Assembly (NCBI GenBank): GCA_944381375.1
Contig: CALWKX010000010.1
Location: 30,657 to 94,656, forward strand
DNA length: 64,000 bases
Origin: an uncultured Lachnospiraceae bacterium
GTDB lineage: Bacteria > Bacillota > Clostridia > Eubacteriales > Anaerofustaceae
Reading direction: 5' to 3'
Shown in pieces: positions 25,543 to 34,847 of the stretch. Position 1 is the stretch's first letter, and every line of letters begins with the position of its first letter. Under the pieces are notes generated by a model that searched no databases, had not been told where the DNA came from, and saw nothing but the letters and a program-made list of their open reading frames with translations. The position numbers were made by a program, and so were the translations under genes.

Positions 25543-26542
25543 TATTTTTCTCCTCTTCGTAAGCTTCCTTTGCCAATAACCAGCAGTACGCTTCATGATC
25601 TTCGGAAATGACAACCTTGGGAGGCGCCTGTCTTAAACATATTTTCATGCATTTTTCACATCTGGGACCGAATGCGCAGCCTGAGGGAAGATTTAGCATA
25701 TCTACAGGCGTTCCTTCAATGGGGATAAGTCTTTCATAATCAAGAGCGTTTACTTTTGGCATTGAACGCAAAAGACCCAGTGTGTAAGGATGTTTCGGGT
25801 TGTAAAATATATCTTCTACCGAAGCGCTTTCAACAATTTTGCCCGCGTACATAACTATCACTTTATCGCATATATCCGCTACTACTCCCAGATTATGAGT
25901 AATAAATATAACAGCCATGCCTGTCTTTTCCTGTATTTGCTTTATAAGCTCGATTATTTGCGCTTGTATAGTCACGTCAAGCGCCGTCGTCGGTTCATCC
26001 GCTATCAAAAGCTGAGGTGAACAGATAAGAGCCATGGCTATCATAACTCTTTGCCGCATGCCTCCCGAAAGCTCGTGCGGGTATTGTTTTATTCTTCTTT
26101 CAGGATTGTTTATACCGACAAGCTCAAGCATTTTGACTGCTTGCTTTATTGCGTCTTCTTTTTTTACTTCCTTTCTGTGACAGCGATAAGCCTCTGTCAG
26201 TTGGTTGCCTACAGTATATACGGGATTTAAGCATGTCATCGGGTTTTGAAAAATCATGCTTACTTTATTGCCCCTGAACTGCTCCATCTGTTCTTCGCTG
26301 TAAGATAAAAGATCTTCGCCGTTAAAAGTAATTTTGCCTCCTGTTACTTTCCCCGGGCTTTGCAAAAGACCTATTATGGAATAGGCTTCCACGCTTTTTC
26401 CGCTGCCGCTTTCGCCGACTATGCCTATAACCTGTCCCTTGTTTAACGTATATGATATGCCGTTGACCGCTTTGACTTCACCTGCGGGAGTAAAAAATGA
26501 TACTTTTAAATCATCTATATCAAGCAATTTAGTATTATCCAT
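25535..26542 (-). CDS. oppD: Oligopeptide ABC transporter ATPase OppD
   Basis: A 335-residue ABC ATPase with Walker A GESGSGKS at 43-50, MIFQNPMTCLNP Q-loop, LSGGMRQRVMIAMAL signature and IADEPTTALD Walker B. The C-terminal CAFGPRCEKCMKIC segment is the Opp/Dpp oligopeptide extension. It lies 13 bases after oppC. Confidence 0.94.
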   Translation of the reverse strand: MDNTKLLDIDDLKVSFFTPAGEVKAVNGISYTLNKGQVIGIVGESGSGKSVEAYSIIGLLQSPGKVTGGKITFNGEDLLSYSEEQMEQFRGNKVSMIFQNPMTCLNPVYTVGNQLTEAYRCHRKEVKKEDAIKQAVKMLELVGINNPERRIKQYPHELSGGMRQRVMIAMALICSPQLLIADEPTTALDVTIQAQIIELIKQIQEKTGMAVIFITHNLGVVADICDKVIVMYAGKIVESASVEDIFYNPKHPYTLGLLRSMPKVNALDYERLIPIEGTPVDMLNLPSGCAFGPRCEKCMKICLRQAPPKVVISEDHEAYCWLLAKEAYEEEKNND

Positions 26543-26555
26543 TTTGCGCTCCTTT

Positions 26556-27590
26556 TTACTTTTTGAGTTTCGGATCGAGCGCGTCGCGCAGACCGTCTCC
26601 GACCAAATTCAGTGTAAGAATTAAAAGGCTCAGCAAAACGGATGGAATTACAAGCCTGTATGTATAGGAGTAAATACCTCCTAAAGCATCTGAAGCTAAA
26701 GATCCCAGGGAAGTCATTGGGGCGGAAACGCCGTTGCCAAGGAATGATAAAAATGATTCTAAAAATATAGCGCTTGGAATCTGAAGGCAAGTAGTAACTA
26801 TTAACTGGCCTACGCAGTTTGGCAGCAAATGCTTTTTGATTATATGCGATCCTTTTGCTCCCAACGCTTTTGCGGCTGTTACGTACTCCTGCTGTTTGAG
26901 CATTATTACCTGACCGCGTATTATTCTGGCATTGCTTACCCAATACAAAAGTCCGAAAGCTATGAAAATTGAAAACAAGCTTGGCCCGAGAGTCGCAAGT
27001 CCTTTTATAAAATCGCTTGAACTGCTGTTGAACATGCTTTGCAGAGGCTCTTTTAATGCAGTGGTAAGCAAAAGCACTACTAGCACATCGGGAATCGAAT
27101 AGATAAGCTCTACGATTCTCATCATAACGTTATCAACTTTCCCTCCGCAGTAGCCAGATATTGAGCCGTAAATAGATCCGATGACAAGCACGATAAGGCT
27201 GGCAACGACTCCGATAATAAGCGAAACCCTTGTTCCATACATTGTCCTGACCAAAAGATCTCTGCCGAGTCCGTCGGTGCCAAATGGATGTTCCCAGCTT
27301 GGAGGAAGATTTTCGCTTCCCCTTATCTGCGTAGAATAATCATAAGGGCTGAACAGAGGGCCTATAAATGCGAAAATAACTATAATTGCTATTATTATGA
27401 GAGATATCATTGCAACTTTATTGGCTTTAAATCTTCTCCATGCTTCCTGCCAGTAAGTTACGCTTTCTTTTGTTTCTATGAAATTTTCTTTTTCGTTTTC
27501 AGTCGCCGGATTGAAACTGTCATCGGTAAATAATTTTTCAATATTAGGCTGGAGACTTGGGAAAATCACAGACCATTTCGATTTTTTCAT
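26556..27590 (-). CDS. oppC: Oligopeptide ABC transporter permease OppC
   Basis: A 344-residue permease. It has an N-terminal cytoplasmic stretch of about 60 residues, a first helix, the OppC_N motif WEHPFGTDGLGRDLLVRTMYG, then five helices with the EAA loop AAKALGAKGSHIIKKHLLPN. The C-terminus ends GDGLRDALDPKLKK as usual. It follows oppB by 2 bases. Confidence 0.94.
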   Translation of the reverse strand: MKKSKWSVIFPSLQPNIEKLFTDDSFNPATENEKENFIETKESVTYWQEAWRRFKANKVAMISLIIIAIIVIFAFIGPLFSPYDYSTQIRGSENLPPSWEHPFGTDGLGRDLLVRTMYGTRVSLIIGVVASLIVLVIGSIYGSISGYCGGKVDNVMMRIVELIYSIPDVLVVLLLTTALKEPLQSMFNSSSSDFIKGLATLGPSLFSIFIAFGLLYWVSNARIIRGQVIMLKQQEYVTAAKALGAKGSHIIKKHLLPNCVGQLIVTTCLQIPSAIFLESFLSFLGNGVSAPMTSLGSLASDALGGIYSYTYRLVIPSVLLSLLILTLNLVGDGLRDALDPKLKK

Positions 27591-27592
27591 AA

Positions 27593-28525
27593 TCAGTTAG
27601 CCTCCTTCGACAGGTCCATTCTCGGATCTACTACTTTGTAGAGTATATCTACTATGAGCGTCATAAATACGACAAAGGACGCCAAAAATATAGTTGTTCC
27701 CATTATGATGGGATAATCACGGTTGCTTATGCTTTGTACAAAGTATCTTCCAAGTCCTGGTATACTGAAAACTGTTTCCACTACAAATCCGCCGGTAAGA
27801 ATATTTGCGGTCAATGGCCCCAGATATGTAAGAACGGGTATAAGAGAATTCCTCAGCGCATGTTTGAATATCACCACTTTTGTGCTAAGTCCCTTTGCTT
27901 TTGCTGTTCTTATGTATTCCTGATTTATTACATCAAGCATGCTCGAGCGGGTTAAGCGCCCTACATAGCACATTGGAGACAGTGACAAAGCCATAACGGG
28001 CATTATATAGCTTCCGAAACTGTTGAGTCCCATTGTCGGAAGTATACTTAGCTTAACTCCGAAAATTACCAGAAGTACGGTAGCGACTACAAAACCCGGT
28101 ATTGAAACTCCGATAGTTGTAAAAACTCGAAGCACGTTATCCACCCATGTGCCTCTGTAGTATGCTGCAAGACATCCTATGGGGATTCCACATAGGATCG
28201 CCCACACCAATGATATGGCGCCAAGCTTGCATGATACGGGGAACATTTCCATTATTATCGTGAGCACTGGTCTGTTGATCTGCATCTTGAAGGATACTCC
28301 CAGATCAAGTTTCAAAAGATCAAGGAGATAATTTTTGAGCTGAACAAGAAGCGGTTTGTCCAAGCCGTATTTTGCTTCTTTCGCTGCGAGAACCTCGGGA
28401 GATAAAGCCTTTTCGCTGAGAAATGGGCCTCCCGGAACCATATTCATTAGAAAAAAAGTTATACATGCAATAAGTATGACGACAAAAAATGCCTGCACTA
28501 TCCTTTTTACGATATATTTTGCCAT
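27593..28525 (-). CDS. oppB: Oligopeptide ABC transporter permease OppB
   Basis: A 310-residue permease with six helices and the EAA loop TAKAKGLSTKVVIFKHALRN. KYIVKRIVQAFFVV is the expected N-terminus. The start is set at 28525, not the upstream 28594, because the promoter found at 28584-28612 would start RNA near 28577, downstream of 28594. It is the first gene of oppBCDF on the minus strand. Confidence 0.93.
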   Translation of the reverse strand: MAKYIVKRIVQAFFVVILIACITFFLMNMVPGGPFLSEKALSPEVLAAKEAKYGLDKPLLVQLKNYLLDLLKLDLGVSFKMQINRPVLTIIMEMFPVSCKLGAISLVWAILCGIPIGCLAAYYRGTWVDNVLRVFTTIGVSIPGFVVATVLLVIFGVKLSILPTMGLNSFGSYIMPVMALSLSPMCYVGRLTRSSMLDVINQEYIRTAKAKGLSTKVVIFKHALRNSLIPVLTYLGPLTANILTGGFVVETVFSIPGLGRYFVQSISNRDYPIIMGTTIFLASFVVFMTLIVDILYKVVDPRMDLSKEAN

Positions 28526-28583
28526 TTTTATCCCTGCTTTTTTAATTATAATTGCCAGTGTACATAAAAAGTCTATTTTATAC

Positions 28584-28612
28584 ATTTTACACACTTATGG
28601 GTTTAACGTCAA
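28584..28612 (-). promoter_or_regulatory. Promoter of oppBCDF
   Basis: On the minus strand TTGACG (28607-28612) and TAAAAT (28584-28589) are separated by 17 bases. The rest of the space up to 28839 holds a TATAAT at 28775-28780 that may serve the rightward gene. Confidence 0.65.
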
Positions 28613-28839
28613 GCTTTTGCGTTTTATATGTATTTCAAATGTTCTAATTTTTCAGTAAACTTCAGTCATCGAAATTTGAATATTGTGCGTCAGTTTTATT
28701 ACTACGGCGTCATGCTTTTGCCTTTTTCGTATAAAAAATATTCGCAATTCATCTGCGATAAGAGCTGAATTATGTATAATGAGAGGAATATTAATACTGC
28801 TGTCATATACAAAAAAATAAAATATAAGGTGATTCAGTT

Positions 28840-29724
28840 ATGCCGCAGCATATAACAGTTTTGGACTATAATCCACAGTGGACAATAAAATATAAAGAAG
28901 AGAAGAAAAAGTTATTAACTGTTCTTAAAGATAATTGCCTTGCAATATACCATATTGGAAGCACATCAATCCCACAATCGGCTGCTAAACCGATTATAGA
29001 TATTATGGGAGTTGTTAAAAGCCTTGAAAAAGTCGATGAAGTTTCAGATGAATTTGCCCGTATTGGTTATGAATCGCTCGGAGAGTTCGGAATCGCGGGC
29101 AGACGTTATTTTAGAAAAGGCGGAGATGAAAGAACGCATCAAGTCCATATATTTAATGCAGACGATTGGACCAATATCGTTAGGCACCTTGCTTTTCGCG
29201 ACTATTTGCGCTTGCATACTGAAGAGCGGGAAGAATATTCGAATTTGAAAAAAGAACTGGCTCAATGTTTTCCCTACGACATAGAAGGTTATTGCAAAGG
29301 CAAAGAAAAATTCGTGCAGGATATAGAAAAGAAAGCTTTTTTGCAGTATGACGCAACATGGGACAGGCTGTATATAGCCGCAAGAAAAGAGCAGTATGAC
29401 AGAAAGGCTTTCCCGTTGGCTGAAGCTGTTGACGCCGCTTCGCTTATTACAAAATCAGGAAATATATACACAGGCACAAGCGCCGTAGCAAAATCTTATT
29501 TTCGAGAATGTGCGGAAAGTAAGGCCGTTTTGAACATGATTGCAAATGGTGATGACCAGATTGCAAAAATGTTAATAATTAAGACTGACGGCAAAATTGG
29601 TATGCCGTGTAAAACATGCCGAAAGTTGATTGTGCAGGTTAATAAATACGCAGAGAATATTGAAATCCTGTCTGATTATGAGACAAAAAAGTCTGTGATG
29701 TTGAAAGAAATAATCGCAGAATAG
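28840..29724 (+). CDS. GrpB (UPF0157) domain fused to a cytidine deaminase-like domain
   Basis: A 294-residue two-domain protein. Residues 1-168 are GrpB/UPF0157, a nucleotidyltransferase-fold family: YHIGSTSIPQSAAKPIIDIM, GRRYFRKG, HQVHIF and HLAFRDYLR are clear. Residues 172-294 read like a clostridial cytidine/blasticidin-S deaminase domain: WDRLYIAARK, GNIYTGTS, CAE at 224-226 (zinc ligand plus catalytic Glu) and PCKTC at 256-260 (the other two zinc ligands). All catalytic zinc positions are present. The combined function is unknown; a nucleoside or nucleoside-drug modifying enzyme is possible. AAGGTGA precedes the ATG. Confidence 0.85.
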   Translation: MPQHITVLDYNPQWTIKYKEEKKKLLTVLKDNCLAIYHIGSTSIPQSAAKPIIDIMGVVKSLEKVDEVSDEFARIGYESLGEFGIAGRRYFRKGGDERTHQVHIFNADDWTNIVRHLAFRDYLRLHTEEREEYSNLKKELAQCFPYDIEGYCKGKEKFVQDIEKKAFLQYDATWDRLYIAARKEQYDRKAFPLAEAVDAASLITKSGNIYTGTSAVAKSYFRECAESKAVLNMIANGDDQIAKMLIIKTDGKIGMPCKTCRKLIVQVNKYAENIEILSDYETKKSVMLKEIIAE

Positions 29725-29766
29725 CTAACTTTTCTGTGCCCAAAATAAAAAAGTTCTTATAATGCT

Positions 29767-29798
29767 AAAAAAAAGAATAACCATTGCAAGATTATTCT
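29767..29798 (-). terminator. Terminator of tRNA-Pro
   Basis: AGAATAA/TTATTCT stem with an 11-base loop. On the minus strand it is followed by eight T residues (29767-29774), 28 bases after the tRNA 3' end. Confidence 0.75.
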
Positions 29799-29825
29799 AA
29801 TGTTTGGAAATTTTTGATTTGCGAA

Positions 29826-29902
29826 TGGTCGGAGCGAGAGGATTCGAACCTCCGGCCTCTTGAACCCCATTCAAGCACGCTACCAAACTGCGCTACGCCC
29901 CG
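29826..29902 (-). tRNA. tRNA-Pro (anticodon GGG)
   Basis: A full cloverleaf on the minus strand. The acceptor arm pairs CGGGGCG with CGCTCCG (one G-U), discriminator A, and CCA is encoded at 29826-29828. The anticodon stem CTTGA/TCAAG holds loop ATGGGGT, giving anticodon GGG for Pro codons CCC/CCU. The T arm has TTCGAAT. It has its own promoter and terminator. Confidence 0.97.
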
Positions 29903-29911
29903 ACTTGAGAT

Positions 29912-29940
29912 ATTATATTGTATTTGATACGTTTAGTCAA
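29912..29940 (-). promoter_or_regulatory. Promoter of tRNA-Pro
   Basis: On the minus strand TTGACT (29935-29940), 17-base spacer, TATAAT (29912-29917), 10 bases before the tRNA 5' end. Confidence 0.85.
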
Positions 29941-30108
29941 TAGCGTAAATAAAAACCGTTATTTAAAAGTTTTTTTGTTAAGATAATAACATGCGTCTCA
30001 AGCGGCGTTCCGATTTTTCTCTATACACAGCTATTTTGAATATGATTTTTTTAATAATACTTTGTATCGAATAGCTAATAATAGTAAGCGCCGGATATAA
30101 ACATACGT

Positions 30109-30138
30109 TTGCGTATACGGATTTTTATATGTTATAAT
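30109..30138 (+). promoter_or_regulatory. Promoter of the methyltransferase gene
   Basis: TTGCGT at 30109-30114, 18-base spacer, TATAAT at 30133-30138. RNA would start near 30145, leaving no room for a ribosome site before the ATG at 30150 and supporting the GTG start at 30168. The stretch 29941-30108 shows nothing else. Confidence 0.6.
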
Positions 30139-30167
30139 ATATAAAAACAATGCAAAAAGGTAAAACG

Positions 30168-30941
30168 GTGGAAAATAAAAATATTGAAATTATAAAAAAA
30201 TCATTCACAGCGCAGGCGTCGAATTTTGATAATAAAAATATGAATTTCTCAAAACAGGAATATCTTGACTATACCGTAAACTGCGTAAAATTTTCACCTA
30301 ACGATATCGTGCTTGATGCAGCTTGCGGTACATGTGCCTGTGGCTGCGCAATAGCTGGCTGTGTAAAAAAAGTCGTCTGCCTTGACGCGACTCAAGCTAT
30401 GCTCGATGTAGGGCGCAGAAAAGCTGAGGAAAGAAATCTGACGAATATGGAATTTGTGATTGGTGAAGTGGAAAATCTCCCTTTTGAAAATATATTTGAT
30501 GCAGTTATTACGCGTTTGGCTTTTCATCATTTTCCTGATATCGAAAAACCCTTCAGTGAAATGAATAGAGTGTTGAAAAATTCGGGCAAATTAGTAATCA
30601 TAGACATGCTGGCTGCGGAAGAGGATTTAAGAGAAAGGGAAGATGAGATAGAAACTATGCGAGATCCTTCGCACGTAAGAAATATAAGCTATAATGAATT
30701 CAAAGCCCTTTATGATAAGTATGGATTTGATATAATAAAAAAGGAAGTGACAAAAATCCCTGTATCTTTTAAAGCGTGGATGGATCTGACAAAAACACCG
30801 GATAATATAAAGACAAAAATCGAAACCATAATGAAACAGGAAATATCAGGGTTGGATAAAACAGGCTTTAATCCATATCTGAAAAAAGACGAAATATTTT
30901 TTGATCAGCGCTGGCTAATGCTGATTGGCGTAAAGAAATAA
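30168..30941 (+). CDS. SAM-dependent class I methyltransferase
   Basis: A 257-residue Methyltransf_11/25-type enzyme: SAM motif I LDAACGTCACG, the acidic end of strand 2 CLDATQAML, motif II-like FDAVITRLAFHHF and a late KNSGKLVIIDM strand. It resembles the UbiE/arsenite or small-molecule methyltransferases, but the C-terminal part gives no substrate clue. The start is taken as GTG at 30168 with AAAGG 7-8 bases upstream. It stands alone between its own promoter and a bidirectional terminator. Confidence 0.87.
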   Translation: MENKNIEIIKKSFTAQASNFDNKNMNFSKQEYLDYTVNCVKFSPNDIVLDAACGTCACGCAIAGCVKKVVCLDATQAMLDVGRRKAEERNLTNMEFVIGEVENLPFENIFDAVITRLAFHHFPDIEKPFSEMNRVLKNSGKLVIIDMLAAEEDLREREDEIETMRDPSHVRNISYNEFKALYDKYGFDIIKKEVTKIPVSFKAWMDLTKTPDNIKTKIETIMKQEISGLDKTGFNPYLKKDEIFFDQRWLMLIGVKK

Positions 30942-30946
30942 AATCA

Positions 30947-30980
30947 AATAAAAGCTGCGGTAAAGCAGCTTTTATTTTTT
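30947..30980. terminator. Bidirectional terminator between the methyltransferase and valS
   Basis: AATAAAAGCTGC and GCAGCTTTTATT arms with a 6-base loop and T/A tracts on both sides, within the 37 bases between two convergent genes. Confidence 0.9.
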
Positions 30981-33600
30981 AACTGATGCTTTCATTAATT
31001 TCTTTGAGCAGCGAAACATATTTTTCTAGCTTGTTTTTTTCCGCTTCAACTATTTTCGCTGGCGCTTTTGCCAGAAAGTCTTTGTTTGCGAGCTTTTTTT
31101 CGAGCCTTGTGATTTCATTTTCTATATTGCTTTTTTCCTTCATAATGCGTTCAAGCTCTTTAGCCTTGTCTATCAAAGTATCCAAAGGAACGCTGTATTT
31201 TGCATTGCTCGTCACTACGCTCAGCGCATTTTCCCGTTCAGTATAATTTTCTTCAAAAATCACTTTATCAGCGCTTGCAAGCTTTATGAATATTTCTTCA
31301 TTGCCTTTAAATATGCTTTCGCAGCCTTTATTCGGAGCTATATAAATATGGGCTTTTTTCGAAGGCGGTATATTCATTTTTGCGCGTGCGTTTCTTATCG
31401 CGCGTATAGCGTCGGTTATTTCGCTTACCTGCACTTTTTCCGCCGGGAATTTGCCCATGCTTTCCGGCCATTTGGAAATTATTAATGGGCTTGCCTTTTC
31501 GTTGAAGTGCAGATAAATATCTTCAGTGATAAACGGCATAAAAGGATGAAGCAGTTTCAGTATTGATACAAATACGTTATATATAGTCCACTGAGCCGTT
31601 TTCTTTGCCTGTTCGTCATCGGAATAAAGTCTTGTCTTGCTGAATTCTATATACCAATCGCAAAATTCCGACCAGGTAAAATTATAGATCTTTTCAAGTG
31701 CAAGGCCTATTTCAAATTTGTTTATATTTTGTGTTACTTCTTCCACAGTTTCGCTCAGGCGTGTGATTATCCATTTATCAATATTTGTGAAATGTTCGTG
31801 CGTTGCTTCGTAATTAATGTCATATCCTTCTAAGTTCATCAGTATGAATCTTGCGGCATTATTTATTTTATTAGCGAAGTTTCTTGCAGAGTTTATTTTA
31901 TCCAATTGCCAGCGCGTGTCATTGCCTGCGCTGCTGCCCGTAAGAAGAGCAAAGCGTAATGCGTCCGCACCGTAATTATCTATGACTTCAAGAGGGTCCA
32001 CACCGTTGCCTAGAGATTTGCTCATTTTTCTTCCTAGATCGTCTCTTACAAGTCCGTGAATAAAAACGTGTGTAAACGGAATATCTTTGCAGTGCTCTAT
32101 TCCGGAGAATATCATTCTGGCAACCCAGAAAAATATTATATCGGGGGCCGTGACGAGTACGTTGTTTGGGTAAAATTCTTTGAAATCGTCTGTTTCTTCG
32201 GGCCATCCCAGCGTGGAAAATGGCCAGAGAGCTGATGAAAACCATGTGTCCAGCACATCTTCATCCTGTTTGAATTCAGTACATCCGCATTTGGAACATT
32301 TTGAGGGCATGGTTGAGGCCACAACCATTTCTCCACATTCGCAGCAATAATAAGCAGGAATTCTGTGTCCCCACCATAGCTGGCGCGATATGCACCAATC
32401 TTTTATGTTTTCCATCCAGTTAAAGTATATTTTTTTAAATCTGTCAGGAACGAATTTTACACTGCCGTTTTTTACAGCTTCAATTGCAGGAATCGCAAGA
32501 GGCTGCATTTTTACAAACCATTGTACGCTTGTGATCGGTTCTACGCTTGTGTGACAGCGATAACATGTTCCCACATTGTGTATATGCGGCTGTGTTTTTT
32601 CCAAAAGGCCCAAATCATCTAAGTCCTTTATTATTGCAGCGCGGGCTTTTTCTCTTGTCAGACCGCTGTATTTTCCGCCGAGCTCATTAATCGAAGCGTC
32701 GTCGTTCATCACTTTATATTGCGCGAGGTTATGCCTTAAGCCTACTTCGAAGTCGTTTGGATCATGGCATGGCGTTATTTTTACACATCCTGTTCCAAAC
32801 TCCATGTCCACATATTCGTCTGCAATTATAGGTATTTCTCTGTTTACAAGAGGCAAAACAGCCGTTTTTCCTATAATATCTGAGTATCTTTCATCGTTGG
32901 GATTTACCGCCACAGCCGAGTCTCCGAGCATTGTTTCAGGTCTTGTAGTTGCTACGATTACAAATTTATCGCTGTCTTTGATCGGATATTTTATATGCCA
33001 TAGATTTCCGTTCTGCTCTTCGTATTCAACTTCAGCATCGCTTAACGCTGTTTTACATTCAGGGCACCAATTGATTATTCTGTTGGCTTTGTATATAAGT
33101 TTTTTATTGTATAAGTTTAAAAAAGCTTTATTTACAGCGTCAGCCAACCCTTTGTCCATAGTAAAGCGTTCTCTGTCCCAATCGCATGATGCGCCGAGTT
33201 TTCTGGCCTGCTGAGCGATTCTTTTTCTGTAAAATGCAGTCCAGTCCCATGCGCGTTTCAAAAATTCTTCACGCCCTATTTCTTGCTTGGTTTTGTGTTC
33301 TTCTTCGAAAATCTTGTTTATTATTTTTACTTCCGTGGCTATGCTGGCATGATCTTCTCCGGGCAGCCATAATGTTTTATAGCCATTCATTCTTTTGAAG
33401 CGTATAAGCACGTCTTGGACGGTAAGGTTCAAAGCGTGCCCTATATGAAGCTGACCTGTTATATTCGGAGGGGGCATCATGATCGTAAAGGGCTTGCCCT
33501 CATTGTTTTTTTCCGGTTTGAAATAACCGCCTTCTTCCCACATATTATAGATTTTTGATTCTGTTTCTTTAGGATTGTAGGTTTTGTTGAGCTGCTTCAT
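30979..33600 (-). CDS. valS: Valyl-tRNA synthetase
   Basis: An 873-residue class I aminoacyl-tRNA synthetase of ValRS length. PPPNITGQLHIGHALN carries HIGH at 52-55, the editing domain includes TTRPETMLGDSAVAV, and GRKMSKSLGNG is the KMSKS loop. The C-terminal arm is a coiled coil (IENEITRLEKKLANKDFLAKAP) typical of ValRS. It charges tRNA-Val. GAGGAG precedes the ATG at 33600, and a T-box leader upstream senses uncharged tRNA-Val. Confidence 0.97.
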   Translation of the reverse strand: MKQLNKTYNPKETESKIYNMWEEGGYFKPEKNNEGKPFTIMMPPPNITGQLHIGHALNLTVQDVLIRFKRMNGYKTLWLPGEDHASIATEVKIINKIFEEEHKTKQEIGREEFLKRAWDWTAFYRKRIAQQARKLGASCDWDRERFTMDKGLADAVNKAFLNLYNKKLIYKANRIINWCPECKTALSDAEVEYEEQNGNLWHIKYPIKDSDKFVIVATTRPETMLGDSAVAVNPNDERYSDIIGKTAVLPLVNREIPIIADEYVDMEFGTGCVKITPCHDPNDFEVGLRHNLAQYKVMNDDASINELGGKYSGLTREKARAAIIKDLDDLGLLEKTQPHIHNVGTCYRCHTSVEPITSVQWFVKMQPLAIPAIEAVKNGSVKFVPDRFKKIYFNWMENIKDWCISRQLWWGHRIPAYYCCECGEMVVASTMPSKCSKCGCTEFKQDEDVLDTWFSSALWPFSTLGWPEETDDFKEFYPNNVLVTAPDIIFFWVARMIFSGIEHCKDIPFTHVFIHGLVRDDLGRKMSKSLGNGVDPLEVIDNYGADALRFALLTGSSAGNDTRWQLDKINSARNFANKINNAARFILMNLEGYDINYEATHEHFTNIDKWIITRLSETVEEVTQNINKFEIGLALEKIYNFTWSEFCDWYIEFSKTRLYSDDEQAKKTAQWTIYNVFVSILKLLHPFMPFITEDIYLHFNEKASPLIISKWPESMGKFPAEKVQVSEITDAIRAIRNARAKMNIPPSKKAHIYIAPNKGCESIFKGNEEIFIKLASADKVIFEENYTERENALSVVTSNAKYSVPLDTLIDKAKELERIMKEKSNIENEITRLEKKLANKDFLAKAPAKIVEAEKNKLEKYVSLLKEINESIS

Positions 33601-33843
33601 TTTTTCTCCTCATACTGTCTGATAAAATAAAACCGCGAACGTCATGGGACGGATACTAATCCGCGGTACCACCCATGTTAATTCACGGTGAATTCACTCA
33701 TTTAACTGTAACGCCATTCCGCGCCCTTTTAGGGAAGACTCCTGCGCGACGTTCGAGCCGTCATGCGTAAAAACTTTCAGCATGCGTTTTCTCTCTGTGA
33801 CGATGAATGACCCTACTCCTCGCAATCGCTGTCTTATTTATTA
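33601..33843 (-). promoter_or_regulatory. T-box riboswitch controlling valS
   Basis: On the minus strand the canonical T-box sequence GGGTGGTACCGCG lies at about 33662-33674, in the antiterminator bulge. It is followed by the competing terminator stem ACCGCG/CGCGGT and TTTTATTTT just before valS. Stem I spans roughly 33735-33830. The best specifier reads GAAC-GUC-GCGC, with GUC (Val) at 33748-33750. Uncharged tRNA-Val would pair with the codon and the T-box and prevent termination. Leader length (about 240 bases) and position are standard. Confidence 0.93.
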
Positions 33844-33849
33844 CCGATA

Positions 33850-33878
33850 ATTATACTTTCTACGATTATTAATGTCAA
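33850..33878 (-). promoter_or_regulatory. Promoter of the valS T-box leader
   Basis: On the minus strand a perfect TTGACA (33873-33878), 17-base spacer and TATAAT (33850-33855). Confidence 0.9.
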
Positions 33879-33914
33879 CCGCCAAATTATCTGCAATGTA
33901 TATTTTAACAGGGT

Positions 33915-33943
33915 TTGACGATAATTTTTTAAAATGATAAAAT
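33915..33943 (+). promoter_or_regulatory. Promoter of nnrD-aroQ
   Basis: TTGACG at 33915-33920, 17-base spacer, TAAAAT at 33938-33943, 16 bases before the nnrD ATG. It is divergent from the valS promoter. Confidence 0.65.
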
Positions 33944-33959
33944 ACCGCTGAGGCTGTGG

Positions 33960-34847
33960 ATGAATAAAATAAATTATATAGAATTGAATGACAAAATCGT
34001 CTTTGAAGTAATACCTGAAAGAAGTGATATTTCAAATAAGGGAAGTTTCGGAAAACTGTTAAATATAAGCGGATCGTATTGCATGAGCGGAGCTGCGGTT
34101 CTGTCGTCTTTGGCCGCATACAGGTGCGGGGTCGGTCTGGTTAGTGTTGCCTGTCCGCAAAGCGCCGTTACTCTTATAGCTTCCGGCATAAGAGAAGCTA
34201 CTTTTTTGACTTTCCCTGAGATTGAAGGACGCACGGACGCCGCCAGCGCTTCAAAACTGATAAAAGAAAAAATCGGAAGATTCAGCGCATGCCTTGTAGG
34301 CTGCGGCATGGGGAATACTCCTGAAACGGAAAATATTGTTTCTTGTATAATAAAAAATGCATCTTGCCCTGTGATAATTGATGCTGACGGAATCAACAGT
34401 ATATGCGGTTGTGCTGACGTTCTAAAAGAAGCCAATTCACAAATTATTTTGACTCCCCATTTAAAAGAAGCTTCGCGCCTTATGCAAGTGAAAATTGATA
34501 CGCTCTTTGAAAATAAAATAAAGTTTTCCCAAAAATTTGTCAGTAAATATAATGTTACTCTTGTTCTTAAAGACAGCCACACGCTGATATTTGATCCCTC
34601 AGGTGAGATATATTCTCTCGATTATGCTAACAGCGGTCTTTCAAAAGGCGGAAGCGGCGATGTTTTGTCTGGAATTATTGCTTCTTTTGCCGCTCAAGGG
34701 CTGCCGGCGTTAAAAGCGGCTTGCTGCGGAGTATGGCTTCATTCCGAAGCCGGCAGGAGATGCGCTGAGCAGTTATCAAAAACATCTATGCTTCCCAGCG
34801 ATATAATTAATAAATTATCGGAAATATTTAAGGAAAATTCAAGATGA
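33960..34847 (+). CDS. nnrD: ADP/ATP-dependent NAD(P)H-hydrate dehydratase
   Basis: A 295-residue ribokinase-like protein of the YjeF C-terminal/NnrD family. GSFGKLLNISGSYCMSGAA opens it, VIIDADGI is the middle motif, and SGLSKGGSGDVLSGIIASF is the phosphate/anion-hole motif with the catalytic Asp. It repairs hydrated NADH and NADPH using ADP or ATP. The epimerase half (NnrE) often fused at the N-terminus is absent. The usual TPHPGEM reads TPHLKEA. It overlaps aroQ by 4 bases. Confidence 0.9.
   Translation: MNKINYIELNDKIVFEVIPERSDISNKGSFGKLLNISGSYCMSGAAVLSSLAAYRCGVGLVSVACPQSAVTLIASGIREATFLTFPEIEGRTDAASASKLIKEKIGRFSACLVGCGMGNTPETENIVSCIIKNASCPVIIDADGINSICGCADVLKEANSQIILTPHLKEASRLMQVKIDTLFENKIKFSQKFVSKYNVTLVLKDSHTLIFDPSGEIYSLDYANSGLSKGGSGDVLSGIIASFAAQGLPALKAACCGVWLHSEAGRRCAEQLSKTSMLPSDIINKLSEIFKENSR

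Noticed and set aside
32576..33214. 212-codon + frame opposite valS
   Set aside because: Antisense to a strongly conserved synthetase; no family features of its own.
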